From Mytilus galloprovincialis (Eukaryota > Mollusca > Bivalvia > Mytilida > Mytilidae), in the NCBI RefSeq assembly GCF_965363235.1, contig NC_134847.1, positions 48,732,805 through 48,796,804 on the forward strand: DNA of 64,000 nucleotides, in the 5' to 3' direction. Of this stretch, positions 1 to 10,865 are shown in pieces (position 1 is the first letter of the stretch; each line of letters opens with the position of its first letter). Position numbers and translations under genes: made by a program. The notes beneath the pieces were generated by a model. It ran no database searches. It was not told the DNA's origin and was given only the letters and a program-made list of their open reading frames with translations.

Positions 1-1180
1 AAAATAAATATCGAATTCCAAGAAAAATTCACATCGGAAAGGTCCGTTAAAAATTGACAAAATCAAATGAAATGATGATTGGACTTTCCACTTTGTAGAT
101 ATCAATACTTAAGTTAAAGTTCTTTCTGCGTTTTATGATATACGTTTTTATTTAACACCTCAATACATAAGGTTTCTTTTGATTTTTAACAGTGTAAGCA
201 TAACTCCCTTTGAGAAAAAAGATACCGAGTTACAGAATATAAATGCTCCTAAGGTAACTATTACCTAAGAAAAATTATTTTTTTCGAATATCAAAAATGA
301 AAGTTTTAAAATTGCATTTTTGGGGGGATGTGATATGGCCTGTCACGCAACAGATATTTAATTACAATGATTATGTGTATAACATTTTCAAAGGGAAATT
401 CTTTGTTAGCAACTGTTGGAACAAGCATATTTGGACTCATTATGTGGCGGAATCAGGTTCATTCGCCTTGATAACATGCACTGGGTCTGTTCGCCCATAG
501 AGTCCATTCACACTGGGTGACTTCTCCCTACTTTTATTAAAAATATTTGTATTAGGGTATTGAAGTTTTGAATACACTTATTCATAATTCCGATATTTAT
601 ATCGTATATAAATTCATAAAAATATATGAAAATACTTAAAATTAATGGTGTGTTTTTTAGCATTAATTGATCTTAACAATACATTTCTCGTTTATTTGTC
701 TTTAATCGAATAATAATGAAAACAACATTTTGTTTTGATGAGAAAAAAAAAACAGGTACAAAGGAGAACGTGAATCAGCGCGAACCGACCCAAACTCATA
801 TGTGGGCATCACACATACATAATATTTCTTAACTTCGTTATGTTGATATTTGAGCATACAACTCTGAGCTATCATATGTGTACATAATATTTACTTGTAC
901 TGGTATAATTCTGGTTTCGATTTTATTTTATTTTGAATCATAATATTATAATTACTTTTATTCAACGAGACTCATTTCATGTAGCACATTCACATCTACC
1001 ATCATGACTATGCAGCCAACTTTAAAAAGAAATAACATAAAACATACAGGATAAAGACCTACATTTTTTTATTACTCACATCATGTTGATATAAATAAGG
1101 CAGTACAATCATCCATAAATTTAGATAAATAAACATGTTCCTAAATATCAAGATTTATTTTAATTGAATAGTTATATATA
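1..1180. other. No supported gene
   Basis: AT-rich sequence. A 67-codon open frame at 297-500 on the + strand has no recognisable domain, no clear splice sites and ordinary AT-rich composition, so I do not call it a gene. Confidence 0.5.
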
Positions 1181-1184
1181 TTAA

Positions 1185-1927
1185 AGGGGCACTAGCTGCC
1201 AAATTCATGGTCACCGATGGGACTCAAATTCTCATATTGTATTTATATCACTGTAAAACATTTTTCCAATCTATCAAAAGTATAAAATAAACAATTACCA
1301 GGACATGATCTCAATCAGATGTAGCTTCGTTTCGTGTGAGTTTTAGCCAAGACGCCATCTAATTAACTCTCGAGTTGACCTTCTATGACCATATAAGCGA
1401 TGTAAACATAAACATTGATATGAATAGATTAAGCAACTCGTGCAATTGTATTTTTATAGGTACGTTAAATTTTGTATTGTAGATTAGCGTTAAATTTTGT
1501 ATTGTAGATTAGCGTTAAATTTTTTATTGTAGATTTAACATTTATGTTTATCGTCGTTTTGACCTTTGTAAGAATGATTTTGTGAGGATCGAATCAGTTA
1601 ATCAAATAATTTACCTAGTTTCACTTTCAATGTTAACATTCTTTTCCTTTAAAATACCCGTACACGGACAATGGATGCGTTATTCTATATCTTTCCCTGG
1701 GGTTAAATAGGAGTTCACATGAATACGGATTTAATGAGATCGATTTAATCACTTTCATGTAAATAACATGAATAAGTCATTATCAATGTTTATTAGCTTA
1801 ATTTGACAAAATTGAACCATTTTAGCTGATAAAAGCAAATTATTATTTCACTATTTCACTTTCATTAATGATTGAACAAAACAAATCATACTTTTAATTT
1901 TTTATATATCTCGTAGCTAGTGCCCCT
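1185..1927. mobile_element. TTAA-flanked MITE
   Basis: A 743-bp element begins AGGGGCACTAGCT and ends with its exact inverse AGCTAGTGCCCCT. It is flanked on both sides by TTAA (1181-1184 and 1928-1931), the target duplication typical of piggyBac-type transposons. Similarity between the two ends stops after 13 bp. There is no transposase inside, so it is non-autonomous. A 25-26 bp unit containing CGTTAAATTTTGTATTG is repeated about three times at 1462-1538. The piggyBac assignment rests only on the TTAA and terminal repeat; Kolobok-type elements also use TTAA. Confidence 0.75.
1462..1538 (+). repeat. Three-unit tandem repeat inside the TTAA MITE
   Basis: Units of about 25-26 bp (GCGTTAAATTTTGTATTGT then AGATTA). 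The third unit has one substitution. Confidence 0.8.
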
Positions 1928-1931
1928 TTAA

Positions 1932-2316
1932 ACATACATGTAATAGAGCAGAAAAAACTAACTGAAAATTTAGTACAATAAAATTAATAATCTTATTTGT
2001 TTCAAATTGTCAGTACAAGTCTATATAACAGTTTTTGAACACTTAATATATTTTTTTCAAAATTTATTTAAATTAGTAAGAATTTGGAAGGAAGAAATGG
2101 ATCATTATTTTAGAATTTCAGTCTAAAGTTGGAAAAAAAACAAAGTTGAAGTTCATCTTGCGATTTTTTTTTATTATAAATAAATAAATTTTTAACAAGA
2201 AGAAATGTTTTGTTAATTTGACAACTCCATCGGAGACTAAATGACATTAAATGTCTATATTATTATTTCTGATAGATATATCTACTAAAAATAAGTTATG
2301 CTCACTTCTGATATAA
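1932..2316. other. No recognisable feature
   Basis: AT-rich sequence with homopolymer runs. No gene or repeat structure seen. Confidence 0.4.
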
Positions 2317-2785
2317 ATGCTTCTAAAAGAGGGACGAAAGATACCAAGGGACAGTCAAACTCATAAATCTAAAACAACTGACAACGCCATGGCTAAAAAT
2401 GAAAAAAAAAAAAAAAAACAAACAACAGCACATACGACACAACATAGAAAACTAAAGAATAAACAACACGAACCCCACCAAAAAACTAGGGGTGATATCA
2501 GGTGCTCCGGAAGGGTTAGCAGATCCTGCTCCACATGTGGCACCCGTCGTGTTGTTTATGTGATAACAAATCCGGTAAATAGTCTAATTCGGTAAGTCTC
2601 ATTCACGAAAGGGAAGGGGATTGTAGTTACGACGTAAGGAACATATCCGATATCGTTTGTGAAACGGTTATTCCATAACAGTCAACCAACTCGCGATGGC
2701 GTCCGTAAAATTTACGAAGGGATGATTTCAACTTATCCATTTTGAACTCTTGGCCAAATAGCTTCCTTGTGAGCAGCATAGTTTT
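2317..2785 (+). repeat. Dispersed bivalve repeat, long copy
   Basis: It contains an A-rich tract, GGTGATATCAGGTGCTCC and TCCACATGTGGCACCCGTC, and ends near AGCTTCCTTGTGAGCAGC. From memory this is a very common Mytilus repeat that often continues further into a longer element. A decayed second copy of its middle lies at 49,070-49,260 (TGATATCAGGTGCTCCAGAA). The open frame crossing it is low-complexity and is not a gene. Confidence 0.6.
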
Positions 2786-3140
2786 GGGTTGTAACAGTTA
2801 ATAATCAACTGTCCCAACTCTTAACACGTTGCGCCAGTCATAATGGGACTGTTTAAACGCTGAAAAGGTCACAGCTAAAAGAGGACTGTTGCAACCATTC
2901 TAAAGTTGTTACAGTTTATTCACAACTGCCTCAACGCGAAAATCGTTGCTACAGTCAATAAGACTGTACCAACGCCAAAAAGGTTGTCATAGTTATAATA
3001 CGTCTGATAAAACTATAAAAGTGTTGTAACAGTCAATTAATAACTGTTCAAACTTTCTAAAACGTTGATACAGTCAGTAAAAGAGTGTTAAATCGATGAT
3101 AAATTGTGACAGATACAAAATGACTTTGACAGTCCTTGAA
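2786..3140 (+). repeat. Decayed minisatellite, about 50-60 bp period
   Basis: Six or seven diverged copies of a unit built around GTTGTAACAGTCAATAA, then ACTGTTCCAACGC and an A-rich spacer. Each unit pairs a CAGTC box with its near-inverse GACTG, so every unit could fold into a small hairpin. It directly abuts the preceding dispersed repeat. Confidence 0.65.
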
Positions 3141-3416
3141 AGACCGGTATGATTATAAAACAATCAAAAACATTTACAGGAGTTTATAAACAAAATATAT
3201 CACAACCAATTTTAATATTAACTGCTTGTAAAGATACTATATTTAAATATTTGCCACTGGACGTTTGCAATTCAACACTTTATCAATTAATTTATTTATT
3301 TATTTGTGCGTTTCATTATTTACTAATTTTATAGTACCCAATTACCTAGTGCCTCTCTTTTGAACTATGTCTGAGCGAGAATTAGATAGATGCAATAATT
3401 AAATATATTTCAAATT

Positions 3417-3775
3417 CACTGGGGTAAAGCTGATGACCGTAACTGCATTCACGGTCATCCCAAGATGTCGGATGAAAAATTAGGTCAGTTTCTGTATTGT
3501 CTGTTAAAGTGTTTCTATATCATTTTCTTTACAAATCATACATTGAAACGATGTAAATTTATAAAAGAATCACTCGGAAATCACTAATTACTTATGAGAA
3601 ATGTGCATGAAACGGGAAATTCGATTTGAAAAAATCGCCAAGATGACCGTAAATCACAATCGAGATGACCGTAACAGAATCAGCGATTCATAACAAGGCT
3701 GACCGTAACTGCTTTTAAGATGACCGTAATTTGTAAATGATGAGTGTAACTTTTAAAGGATGACCCTCAATTCTA
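3417..3775 (+). repeat. Left inverted repeat with motif array
   Basis: The outer ~230 bp matches the right end in inverse orientation with a few mismatches. The inner part holds spaced copies of GATGACCGTAA and variants at 3433, 3642, 3665, 3698, 3719 and 3758. Such arrays next to terminal repeats are usually transposase-binding sites in other transposons; that role is inferred here. Confidence 0.8.
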
Positions 3776-5317
3776 AGAAATATCCGTATTTATATAACTA
3801 TCTTTTTGTATCAAATGATTAATCGTGTTGGTATACACATATTAATATGAGAGTTTTATCCTATAGGTAGAAGAAAATAAGACGTGCTTCAAATGCAAAG
3901 ATTACCATATGTATCTTTTTTACAGTAGAGTGTTTAATTTTTAAAATGAATTTGCCAAAAGACATGCAAATGAACAGGATGGGAAAACATGCTACAAAAG
4001 CGCGATAAAATGACACCTTACAAGCATAATGAAAAAAATGCGGTGCACAGTTCAACTGCTCGACATAAGATTTTTTTTTTGTTTCGGGGATTCCTTTTAA
4101 TGACATATAATAAATACACATTTTTAAAAATGCCAAAAAAAATGCATGTACACCCATTGATATTATATCGTCTTTCATTTTGTCGTGCAAATAAAATAAC
4201 AGAAATATTTTGAAAATATCATTCGAATAAACTAGTGAAGGTGAGCTCCAGCAAAGTAGATCCTTAAAATAGTATTGTACGAAAAGCGTATCACAAGGCG
4301 GAACGTTGTCAATTTGTATATACAATGTATACAGAAATGTTAGTCATACAGTCAGGATTCTACTTCTTCAAAATTATCTCCCCATTACGCCAGTTCATGC
4401 TCACAATCATAGAAATGGAAGCCATTGTAGGGATGACGCTCTGCCAATTTTGCTCTTGAAAACTGATAAATTCAGGGGCGGATACAGGATTTGACGTTAG
4501 GGGGGCGCAGAATAAAGTTTCGCCGAGCGGACGAGGCGAAAATTTTTTGAGGTTAAAATGATAGATATCTTGCCAAGCGAAGTGTGGCGAGAAACATTTG
4601 TGGTAAAATGAGCGAGAAATTAAAGTTTCAATCTAAAACCGCATAATTTAAATTACAATCTACATTAACCATGCAGCTTACTGTTCCGTTCATTAAAAAG
4701 TCATTTGCACTGAGGGGAGTGGACACAACGCCTGCATAAATATTACTGTTTTATCATTTATATATGATGTTTAATATGTTCATTTTTCCATTGTGTATAT
4801 TGTATTGTATTGTTTGTATATGCCTTCAACCCCCAGGGGTATAAATGTGCATTTCATGAATAAAGATTAACCACTAGCCCTGCCAAACTTGGTTAAGACG
4901 AAGGAAATGCGAAGAGTTGACAGATAGACAGGCGGACCAACAGACGCAAAGTGAGACGAAGCAAATAACGATAGCTCACCTGACCAATATAAGATATTGA
5001 AAACGAAAATTATTACTGGTGCAATTTATTTGTCAATTCATAATACGTGTTTTTATTTTTGTTCTTTTTTCGGAGGTCGTGCTAGACTATTTACATACTG
5101 TAAAACAAAACAAAAATGGCCGCTAACCACTAAAATCAAAATGAGATCCTTAAAAACTTGTGCTTATTTTCTTGGGATCCCATGTAATACGGTAGTACCT
5201 ACCTACGGGTTTGGGCCTTGACCGTTTATGCATGCTTCGGCAAAATTTACATGTTGCAAGTGAGAATCATATATTGTCACAGAGATATTAAATAATGAGT
5301 CAAATTAAAAAACTAAC

Positions 5318-5391
5318 CTCTCGCTTGAACCATAATCTTTATCTTTCCTTAAGAAAAAATCTAACTTAGACTGCTTTCTTGGTCGTGCCAT
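5318..5391 (-). pseudogene. Possible first exon of a lost transposase
   Basis: Reading leftwards from an ATG at 5391, 24 codons give MARPRKQSKLDFFLRKDKDY and four more residues, then a good splice donor, GTTAGT, starts at 5317. A basic start followed by K/R-Q-x-x-L-x-FF resembles the N-termini of some zinc-finger and hAT-like transposases in animal genomes. It also resembles a PCNA-binding (PIP) box, but one residue is missing between the leucine and the aromatic pair, so the PIP reading is weak. No following exon was identified. It lies inside the 4.2-kb long-TIR element, so it may be all that is left of its transposase. Confidence 0.3.
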
Positions 5392-6294
5392 GATGAAATA
5401 ACCCAAATAGCGGGTAGGGCACTTCCACCTTCTTCGTGGGAAAGTGATGTAGGGATGTTTTTGAACTTCGATTATCAAAGAAATTGTTTATTAAAACTGC
5501 AACTACAATGTCACAATTGTTTTATTCTAACTGCTAAAAGCCTATGATATAATTTATCCACATAGCACCATTACGATCGATCGTTATATGTCAGTTATAT
5601 TTTAAAAGACAAATGTATCTACTAGCTAATGAGCATTAGTTAATGATCTTGTCTGCATTGATTCAACTTAAAAATATTGTCTGTTCGGATGTCAGATGGA
5701 ATTTTTGAAAATTCTTAAGCATTTAAAAAAATTCTAATTAAATATTTCGTGGAAGGGCAGACTAAACAATTTTAGTGGTTGAAGATTATAAAACCTAGTT
5801 ATCACACACAAGAAAATCATATTTTTTCGAAGATATCCATTTTCATCATCCAAATTAAAAGACTGTCGTCAAGTACTTTTAGAAAAAAAATAGCTATTCG
5901 AACACACCTACTCTGTTTTTGTGATTCATTAGATAGGTATCTCACTTGACCCATATATTTCATCTTTTCGTACTGTCATTTTGTTCCGTTATAAAGTCAA
6001 CCTGTAGCTTTGATATATAATAATGATAGAATCTGAAGCGAGATGCTATATAAAATACTCTTGCTTTGTATGTTTTAAAGACAAAATATACACCCAAACA
6101 TGCCCTAACATAAAAAGTTGCACTCGATTTTTCTCTTTTCGATACAATCGTTACCTGTTTTGGGGAATTTTTTCTTGATTCACATAATGGAAGGGCAGAC
6201 ACGAAAATTTCTGAACTATAAGATTGATATGTTCTCCGTCCGTGATAAAAAAAATCGGAGGTTATGCATTTTCTACATCCAACTTATAGATACT

Positions 6295-6450
6295 ATATAT
6301 AAAAAAGAAAATGTGGTATTATTGCCAATGAGACAACTATCCAGAAAAGACCATAATGACACAAACATTAACAATTATAGGTAACCGTAAGGCCTTCAAC
6401 AATGAGCAAAGCCCATACCGCATAGTCAGATATAAAAGGCCCCGATAAGA
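6295..6450 (+). repeat. SINE-like bivalve repeat (GCATAGTCAG family), copy 1
   Basis: Key words are AATGAGACAACTATCCA, CAACAATGAGCAAAGCCCAT and CCGCATAGTCAGATATAAAA. From memory this is one of the most abundant Mytilus dispersed repeats. Further copies here: 12,860-13,035, 40,440-40,590 and an inverted fragment at 61,797-61,860. Confidence 0.75.
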
Positions 6451-6774
6451 ACCATGTCGTCGACTTGATATCTTATTGTTTTGCATTACTATGTAATAGA
6501 TACATTGAAAACTTATGCAAATGGTGTTTTTAAAATAAGAAAATTGTCGTTTTATTTGTTTCTATTATCTTTTTAGAATTTTGTTACTATATCAAACATT
6601 ACAGTTAACATTTATCGCTTTCTCGATACACACAGAGCTTCGATTCTTTTGTTCTATTTCAAAAGTGTTTCCGCCTGCATATACCAAGACAAATTAAGAT
6701 TTTAATCTGCTTCCTCTGGAACCATACACATGGGCTCGATTACCAAATATTCGTATGTATTATTAATGTTTTTA

Positions 6775-7012
6775 ATGCTCCATTTATTGGCATTATGTTT
6801 TTCTGGTCTGTGCGTACGTTCGTCCGTTCGTCTGTTTGTTTGTCCAGCTTCAAGTTAAATAAAATTGAAACTTAGTACACATTTTCCCTATAGTATGATC
6901 TTTTTAATTCTAATGCCAAATTACAGTTTTATCCCATTTTCATAGTCCACTAAACATAGAAAATGATAGTGTAGATGAGGCATCCGTGTACTAGGGACAC
7001 ATTCATGTTTCT
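6775..7012 (-). repeat. Dispersed repeat (GTACACGGATGCCCC family), inverted copy
   Basis: Read on the - strand it begins AATGTGTCCCTAGTACACGG, passes through a purine-rich GACGAACGGACGAACG tract and ends CCAGAAAAACATAATGCC. It is the same family as the expanded copy at 14,577-15,242. Confidence 0.75.
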
Positions 7013-7254
7013 TGAAATTTTCGTCGTATCGCTGTCAATTTGTGTTAAAATTTTAACGTCGATATCAATAAATATTTCATTGTTTACGAGAAATATGCAA
7101 TTTACTATCATTGTTATAAATCCTAAATATGGCCAATTATATTATAGTTTTAAAAAAGAAATTTATGAAACATATTTATATCCGCTAACTGTGCCCCTAT
7201 TGAGATCGACAAACTCAACAAAAAAGCTTTGAATACAATACGGATATTTCTTAG

Positions 7255-7649
7255 AATTGATGGTCATCCTATAAAAGTTACGGTCGTCCTATATAAATTA
7301 CAGTCAGTCTTTACAAATTACGGTCATCCTTTACAAGTTACGGTCATCTTTTTACCAATCACGGTCATCCTTGTTTTATGTTACGGTCATCTTGAAAATA
7401 TTTTGATTATGATTTACGGTCATCTTAACGATTTTTTCAAATCGAATTTCCCGTTTCATGCACATTTCTCGGAAGTAATTAGTGATTTTCGAGTGATTCT
7501 TTTATAAATTTACATCGTTTCAATGTATGATTTGTAAAGAAAATGATATAGAAACACTTAAACAGACAATACAGAAACTGACCTAATTTTTCATCCGACA
7601 TCTTGGGATGACCGTGAATGCAGTTACGGTCATCAGCTTTACCCCAGTG
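7255..7649 (-). repeat. Right inverted repeat with motif array
   Basis: Inverse of the left end. TTACGGTCATC variants recur at about 20-25 bp spacing between 7258 and 7425, then comes the long conserved outer part. Confidence 0.8.
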
Positions 7650-7654
7650 AAATT

Positions 7655-8307
7655 AGTCCCTGTTAGTGCTAAGATGAATAAATAATTCATGTGAAAAAAA
7701 GTCCCACCTATAATTCAGTGTATATAATGTGCGAATCCAGTCAGTTCATTTTCACTGTTGTATGCGAGTATGTTCATTGTAGAATAAAGGATCATGGGAA
7801 AACTTTTTGATTTGAAACTAAATTTTAACATATTTTATTATGATGTGTCTTCAATGTAAAATAACAAGTATTAAAGTTCAAATATGTGTTATAAAAGCAA
7901 CATAACATAGAATATCAGTTTTTAAAAGCGATCCATTTTCACTATCGATACGATGAATTATCACTGTATGGTATTCATTTCTGATATAGAATTTTCGAAA
8001 ATGCGATGAATTTTTATTGTAGATTAATGTTGTAATTAGACTTGCAACAAATGAAAAACTTATTCGATTACTATGATATTTATATCTATTTATAACTTGT
8101 ATATGTCTATAGAAACTGGCTGGCCATTTATACGTTTTCCCACAGTATTGACATGTGTGAACTGTAAACTGAAATGTTTCCCCGCAATGTTCTTTTTTCT
8201 GTTCGTATATTGTTATGATGTCGTTATTGTCTGCGTCGTCCGAAGACCCATTTGGTTTCCAGACAACTTTAATTAAGTGAATGGATCTATATAAATTTTA
8301 AAGAAGG
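7655..8307. other. No recognisable feature
   Basis: AT-rich sequence. Short open frames only, with no domain and no clear repeat structure. Confidence 0.4.
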
Positions 8308-9045
8308 TTCAATACCACAAAAGGAAGGTTGGGATAATGTTGGGGATGATGGTTCCAACCGTTTACGAAAAAGTGGCATAAAAAAAGCATGTTTTTAGTT
8401 TCAGGATAATTACTTGTGTATAAGAATTTTGATTGTTCTGAAATGTACCACAGTGTTCAATACCACAAGTAGAATGTTAGCAATACCACAAAAGGAAGGT
8501 TGGGATAATGTTGGGGATGATGGTTCCAACCGTTTACGAAAAAGTGGCATAAAAAAAGCATGTTTTTAGTTTCAGGATAATTACTTGTGTATAAGAATTT
8601 TGATTGTTCTGAAATGTACCACAGTGTTCAATACCACAAGTAGAATGTTAGGTTTCATTTTAGGGTTATGGCACTAACAGTTTAGGAATGAAGGAACAAA
8701 AAGGGACAAAAACAATCATGTTTGTAGTTTTCGGATAATTACTTGTATGTACGTTTTTTGATCTTTTTCACATTATCACAAAGGGAAGACTGGGATTCTG
8801 TTCGGGGATAATTGCCCAAAACATGCAGAAATTAGGGACAAAAGAAATGGCAAAAAAAACATTTTTCTAGTTTCCAGACAATATCTTGTGTTCAATTGTA
8901 TGGACCTCTCTAAAATTGTACTACAAGGTTCATTACCAGAAAGGAAAGACTTGGATTTGGTTTGATGGTTATTTATCCTAGAAGGAAAACAAAATGGTAT
9001 GGGCGGGAAGAAAAATTGCGCATACAATTAAAGATCTTCGACCAA
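8308..9045 (+). repeat. Dispersed repeat with ~175-bp period and a fresh tandem copy
   Basis: Units begin near TTCAATACCACAAAAGGAAG. The first two (8311-8481 and 8482-8652) are virtually identical and 171 bp apart, so that duplication is recent. The following units (about 8653-9045) are much more diverged. The same family appears inverted at 24,880-25,190, with AAGGGAAGACTGGGATT on the - strand. The open frames here are not genes. Confidence 0.75.
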
Positions 9046-9308
9046 ATTAACCTCGTGTCAGAAACCTATATAGCCTCATAAAGGAGTAGTCCGGTAAGGG
9101 CCAATTTTGGCCTCTAATTTCAGGTTCATCTAACGAAATATTTTGAACACTTTTTAAACACTTAAGTGTGTCAATTTCAATTGATTCAATTAGTTTATAA
9201 GAAAGATTTTAACTGATTGAGTCATTAAAAACGCTCCGATTCAAGCTTAAATATGAAAAATCTATAAAATATGCAAAAAATCGTCACTTTTCAGATGTTT
9301 TTTGTCAA

Positions 9309-9425
9309 AAATGAAAGTGGCCGCATCCGTGTTCATCCTCAACCTTTATATATGTTATGTATTATCATTAAATACAACTTACATTTCAATATTATGAATG
9401 AACACGAATGCGGCCACTTTCATTT
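9309..9425. repeat. Hairpin with ~28-bp arms
   Basis: AAATGAAAGTGGCCGCAT at 9309 is answered by ATGCGGCCACTTTCATTT ending at 9425. The arms continue through CGTGTTCAT with one internal mismatch; the loop is about 60 bp. It could be a small foldback element or the end of one. The flanking AGGAGTAGTCCGGTAAGGG stretch (about 9083) looks like part of a dispersed repeat. Confidence 0.7.
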
Positions 9426-9431
9426 AAGACG

Positions 9432-9830
9432 GAAATCGTCTAAAACTTAACTAAAATGCTAAAATTGTGAAGATTTCAGTAATTTAGCATGACTCAATGA
9501 TGGTAGTACCCGATATATGTGCATTGTATTGTCAAAAACAGCCCATATTTGTGTAGCAGAAGCATTCCACATTCCAATAAAAAGGTAAAATATTACATTT
9601 TCACAATTTTGTAAAACTGCTATATTTTGGTGCCAAAAAGGGGTCTTACTGAACCTACTTCTTTGATCACAATCCAAATACAGATAGAATCAAGCTTTGA
9701 TATTATGTTCAAATTTGCCCCAACTGTTCATGGTTCGATCTCTGTGGTCAGCGAAGCATTTTTAATGTTTTACTATAAAACGAGCAGATGTGATTAAAAG
9801 TTCCTGCTGCTTTCTTCATATGGTAAGCTA
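9432..9830. other. No recognisable feature
   Basis: Nothing supportable seen on either strand. Confidence 0.4.
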
Positions 9831-9833
9831 TGC

Positions 9834-9976
9834 CAGCATAGGCGTATCCAGGGGGCCTTTGAAAAAATTGGTTGATAATATAAGGAATCACTGAAGAATG
9901 ACTTGAGCCCCCCCCCCCCCTTTTAAGGTCAGCCATCGGGCCCGCCTAGCAAAAAGTTCTGGATCCGCCGCTGCCC
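9834..9976. mobile_element. Short MITE-like repeat with GGCGGATCC ends
   Basis: The left end reads AGGCGTATCCAGGGG and the right end CTGGATCCGCCGCTG, so the two are imperfect inverses. A C-tract lies inside. A related copy is at 24,487-24,622 (AAGGAATCACTGAA shared, ending CTGGAACCGCCACTG). One end of a third copy may be at 4475 (GGGGCGGATACAGGA). A CAGTGGCGGATCC-type terminus suggests a hAT-derived MITE, which is inference. Confidence 0.5.
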
Positions 9977-10475
9977 AGTTCTGCTTTCAAAGTGTTTGGA
10001 ACAATGAGTACAAATCAGGCTTTCTCCATGCTATCAGTTGTTATGCTTATTGAGAAGTCTTAAAATTTTAATTCACACTGGTCACATTTTTTTAACCCAT
10101 TAGAGTGGATCTTCTTAAGCCTGGAAAAACTAACTACCCATTTTGTCTTGAAAGGACAATACGTGCATTGGTATGAAGACCCCTCCTTAACTTTAGTTCT
10201 TTTTTCTGTGATTCATCTTCACCTGCCTCCCCTATGGTTGAGCCCCCGAATGCTTCAACATCCATATTCTGAAGTAAAGATAGTGTTTAGCTCGATTGTT
10301 GCTTGCATGTTCTTTACTGTATAAAATAAAACGACAATGTGACATATTATTATCCAAAGTCATTAAAGCTTGAAATGCAAGTCAAGTTGTGTAGGGCACA
10401 CTTTATTTGTCAAAAACGTATACTGATAAAGTTGCATTGGAACATGATGTACGTGTTGTAGAGCACCCTTGATAC
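9977..10475. other. No recognisable feature
   Basis: AT-rich sequence; nothing supportable seen. Confidence 0.35.
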
Positions 10476-10865
10476 TACCGCAGAGGTCGAACCCTGAACA
10501 GTTTGGGGTAAGCATGTACACAACATTCAAGCTAGAACTCATTTTTGATGAAATAAAAAAAATGTTGAATTTCGGTCCCTTTGGGCCTCAATGTGGACCA
10601 TTTCGATAACTTGGCCTAAACCACCAAAATCCCAAATTTAAAAACACGGTAAGATTCAGCATTCCAACGTACCCCAAATATTCAACTGTTGTTGAAATCC
10701 ACAAGATGTTATTTCTTGACAGTTTGGACCCCACAGACTTGGTAAATGAGCCAAAAATTGAAAAAATAATGATAAACACAATCATGTATGGATTCAGCCT
10801 ACCAAAGAACCTCAAATTTTATTTTGGACCCTGTGGGCCAATTTAAAACCGGACCTACAATCAAA
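10476..10865 (-). repeat. Dispersed repeat with GGTCCCTTTGGGCC-type blocks
   Basis: Blocks such as TTTCGGTCCCTTTGGGCCTC and TTTTGGACCCTGTGGGCCAA recur with long spacers. I recall this as a common bivalve repeat. The open frames on the - strand simply follow it. Confidence 0.5.

Larger units (their letters stand above)
3417..7649. mobile_element. 4.2-kb DNA transposon with long inverted ends
   Basis: The left end CACTGGGGTAAAGCTGATG and the right end CATCAGCTTTACCCCAGTG are exact inverses. Near-identity continues for about 230 bp (3417 to about 3645 against about 7420 to 7649). The flanks carry AAATT on both sides (3412-3416 and 7650-7654), a 5-bp target duplication. Inside each long repeat is an array of the motif GATGACCGTAA, about eight copies on the left and about nine on the right, in mirrored orientation. 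CAC termini occur in CACTA, Chapaev and Transib elements; a 5-bp duplication fits Transib best, but the superfamily is not settled. No intact transposase is visible. The only coding hint is a short N-terminal exon at 5318-5391 (- strand). Confidence 0.85.

Noticed and set aside
297-500. 67-codon open frame as a small gene
   Set aside because: No domain, no splice or start context, and similar frames occur by chance throughout the AT-rich DNA.
3861-4325. 154-codon open frame on the - strand inside the long-TIR element as its transposase
   Set aside because: Phenylalanine-, tyrosine- and lysine-rich without any motif; the composition is that of translated AT-rich DNA.
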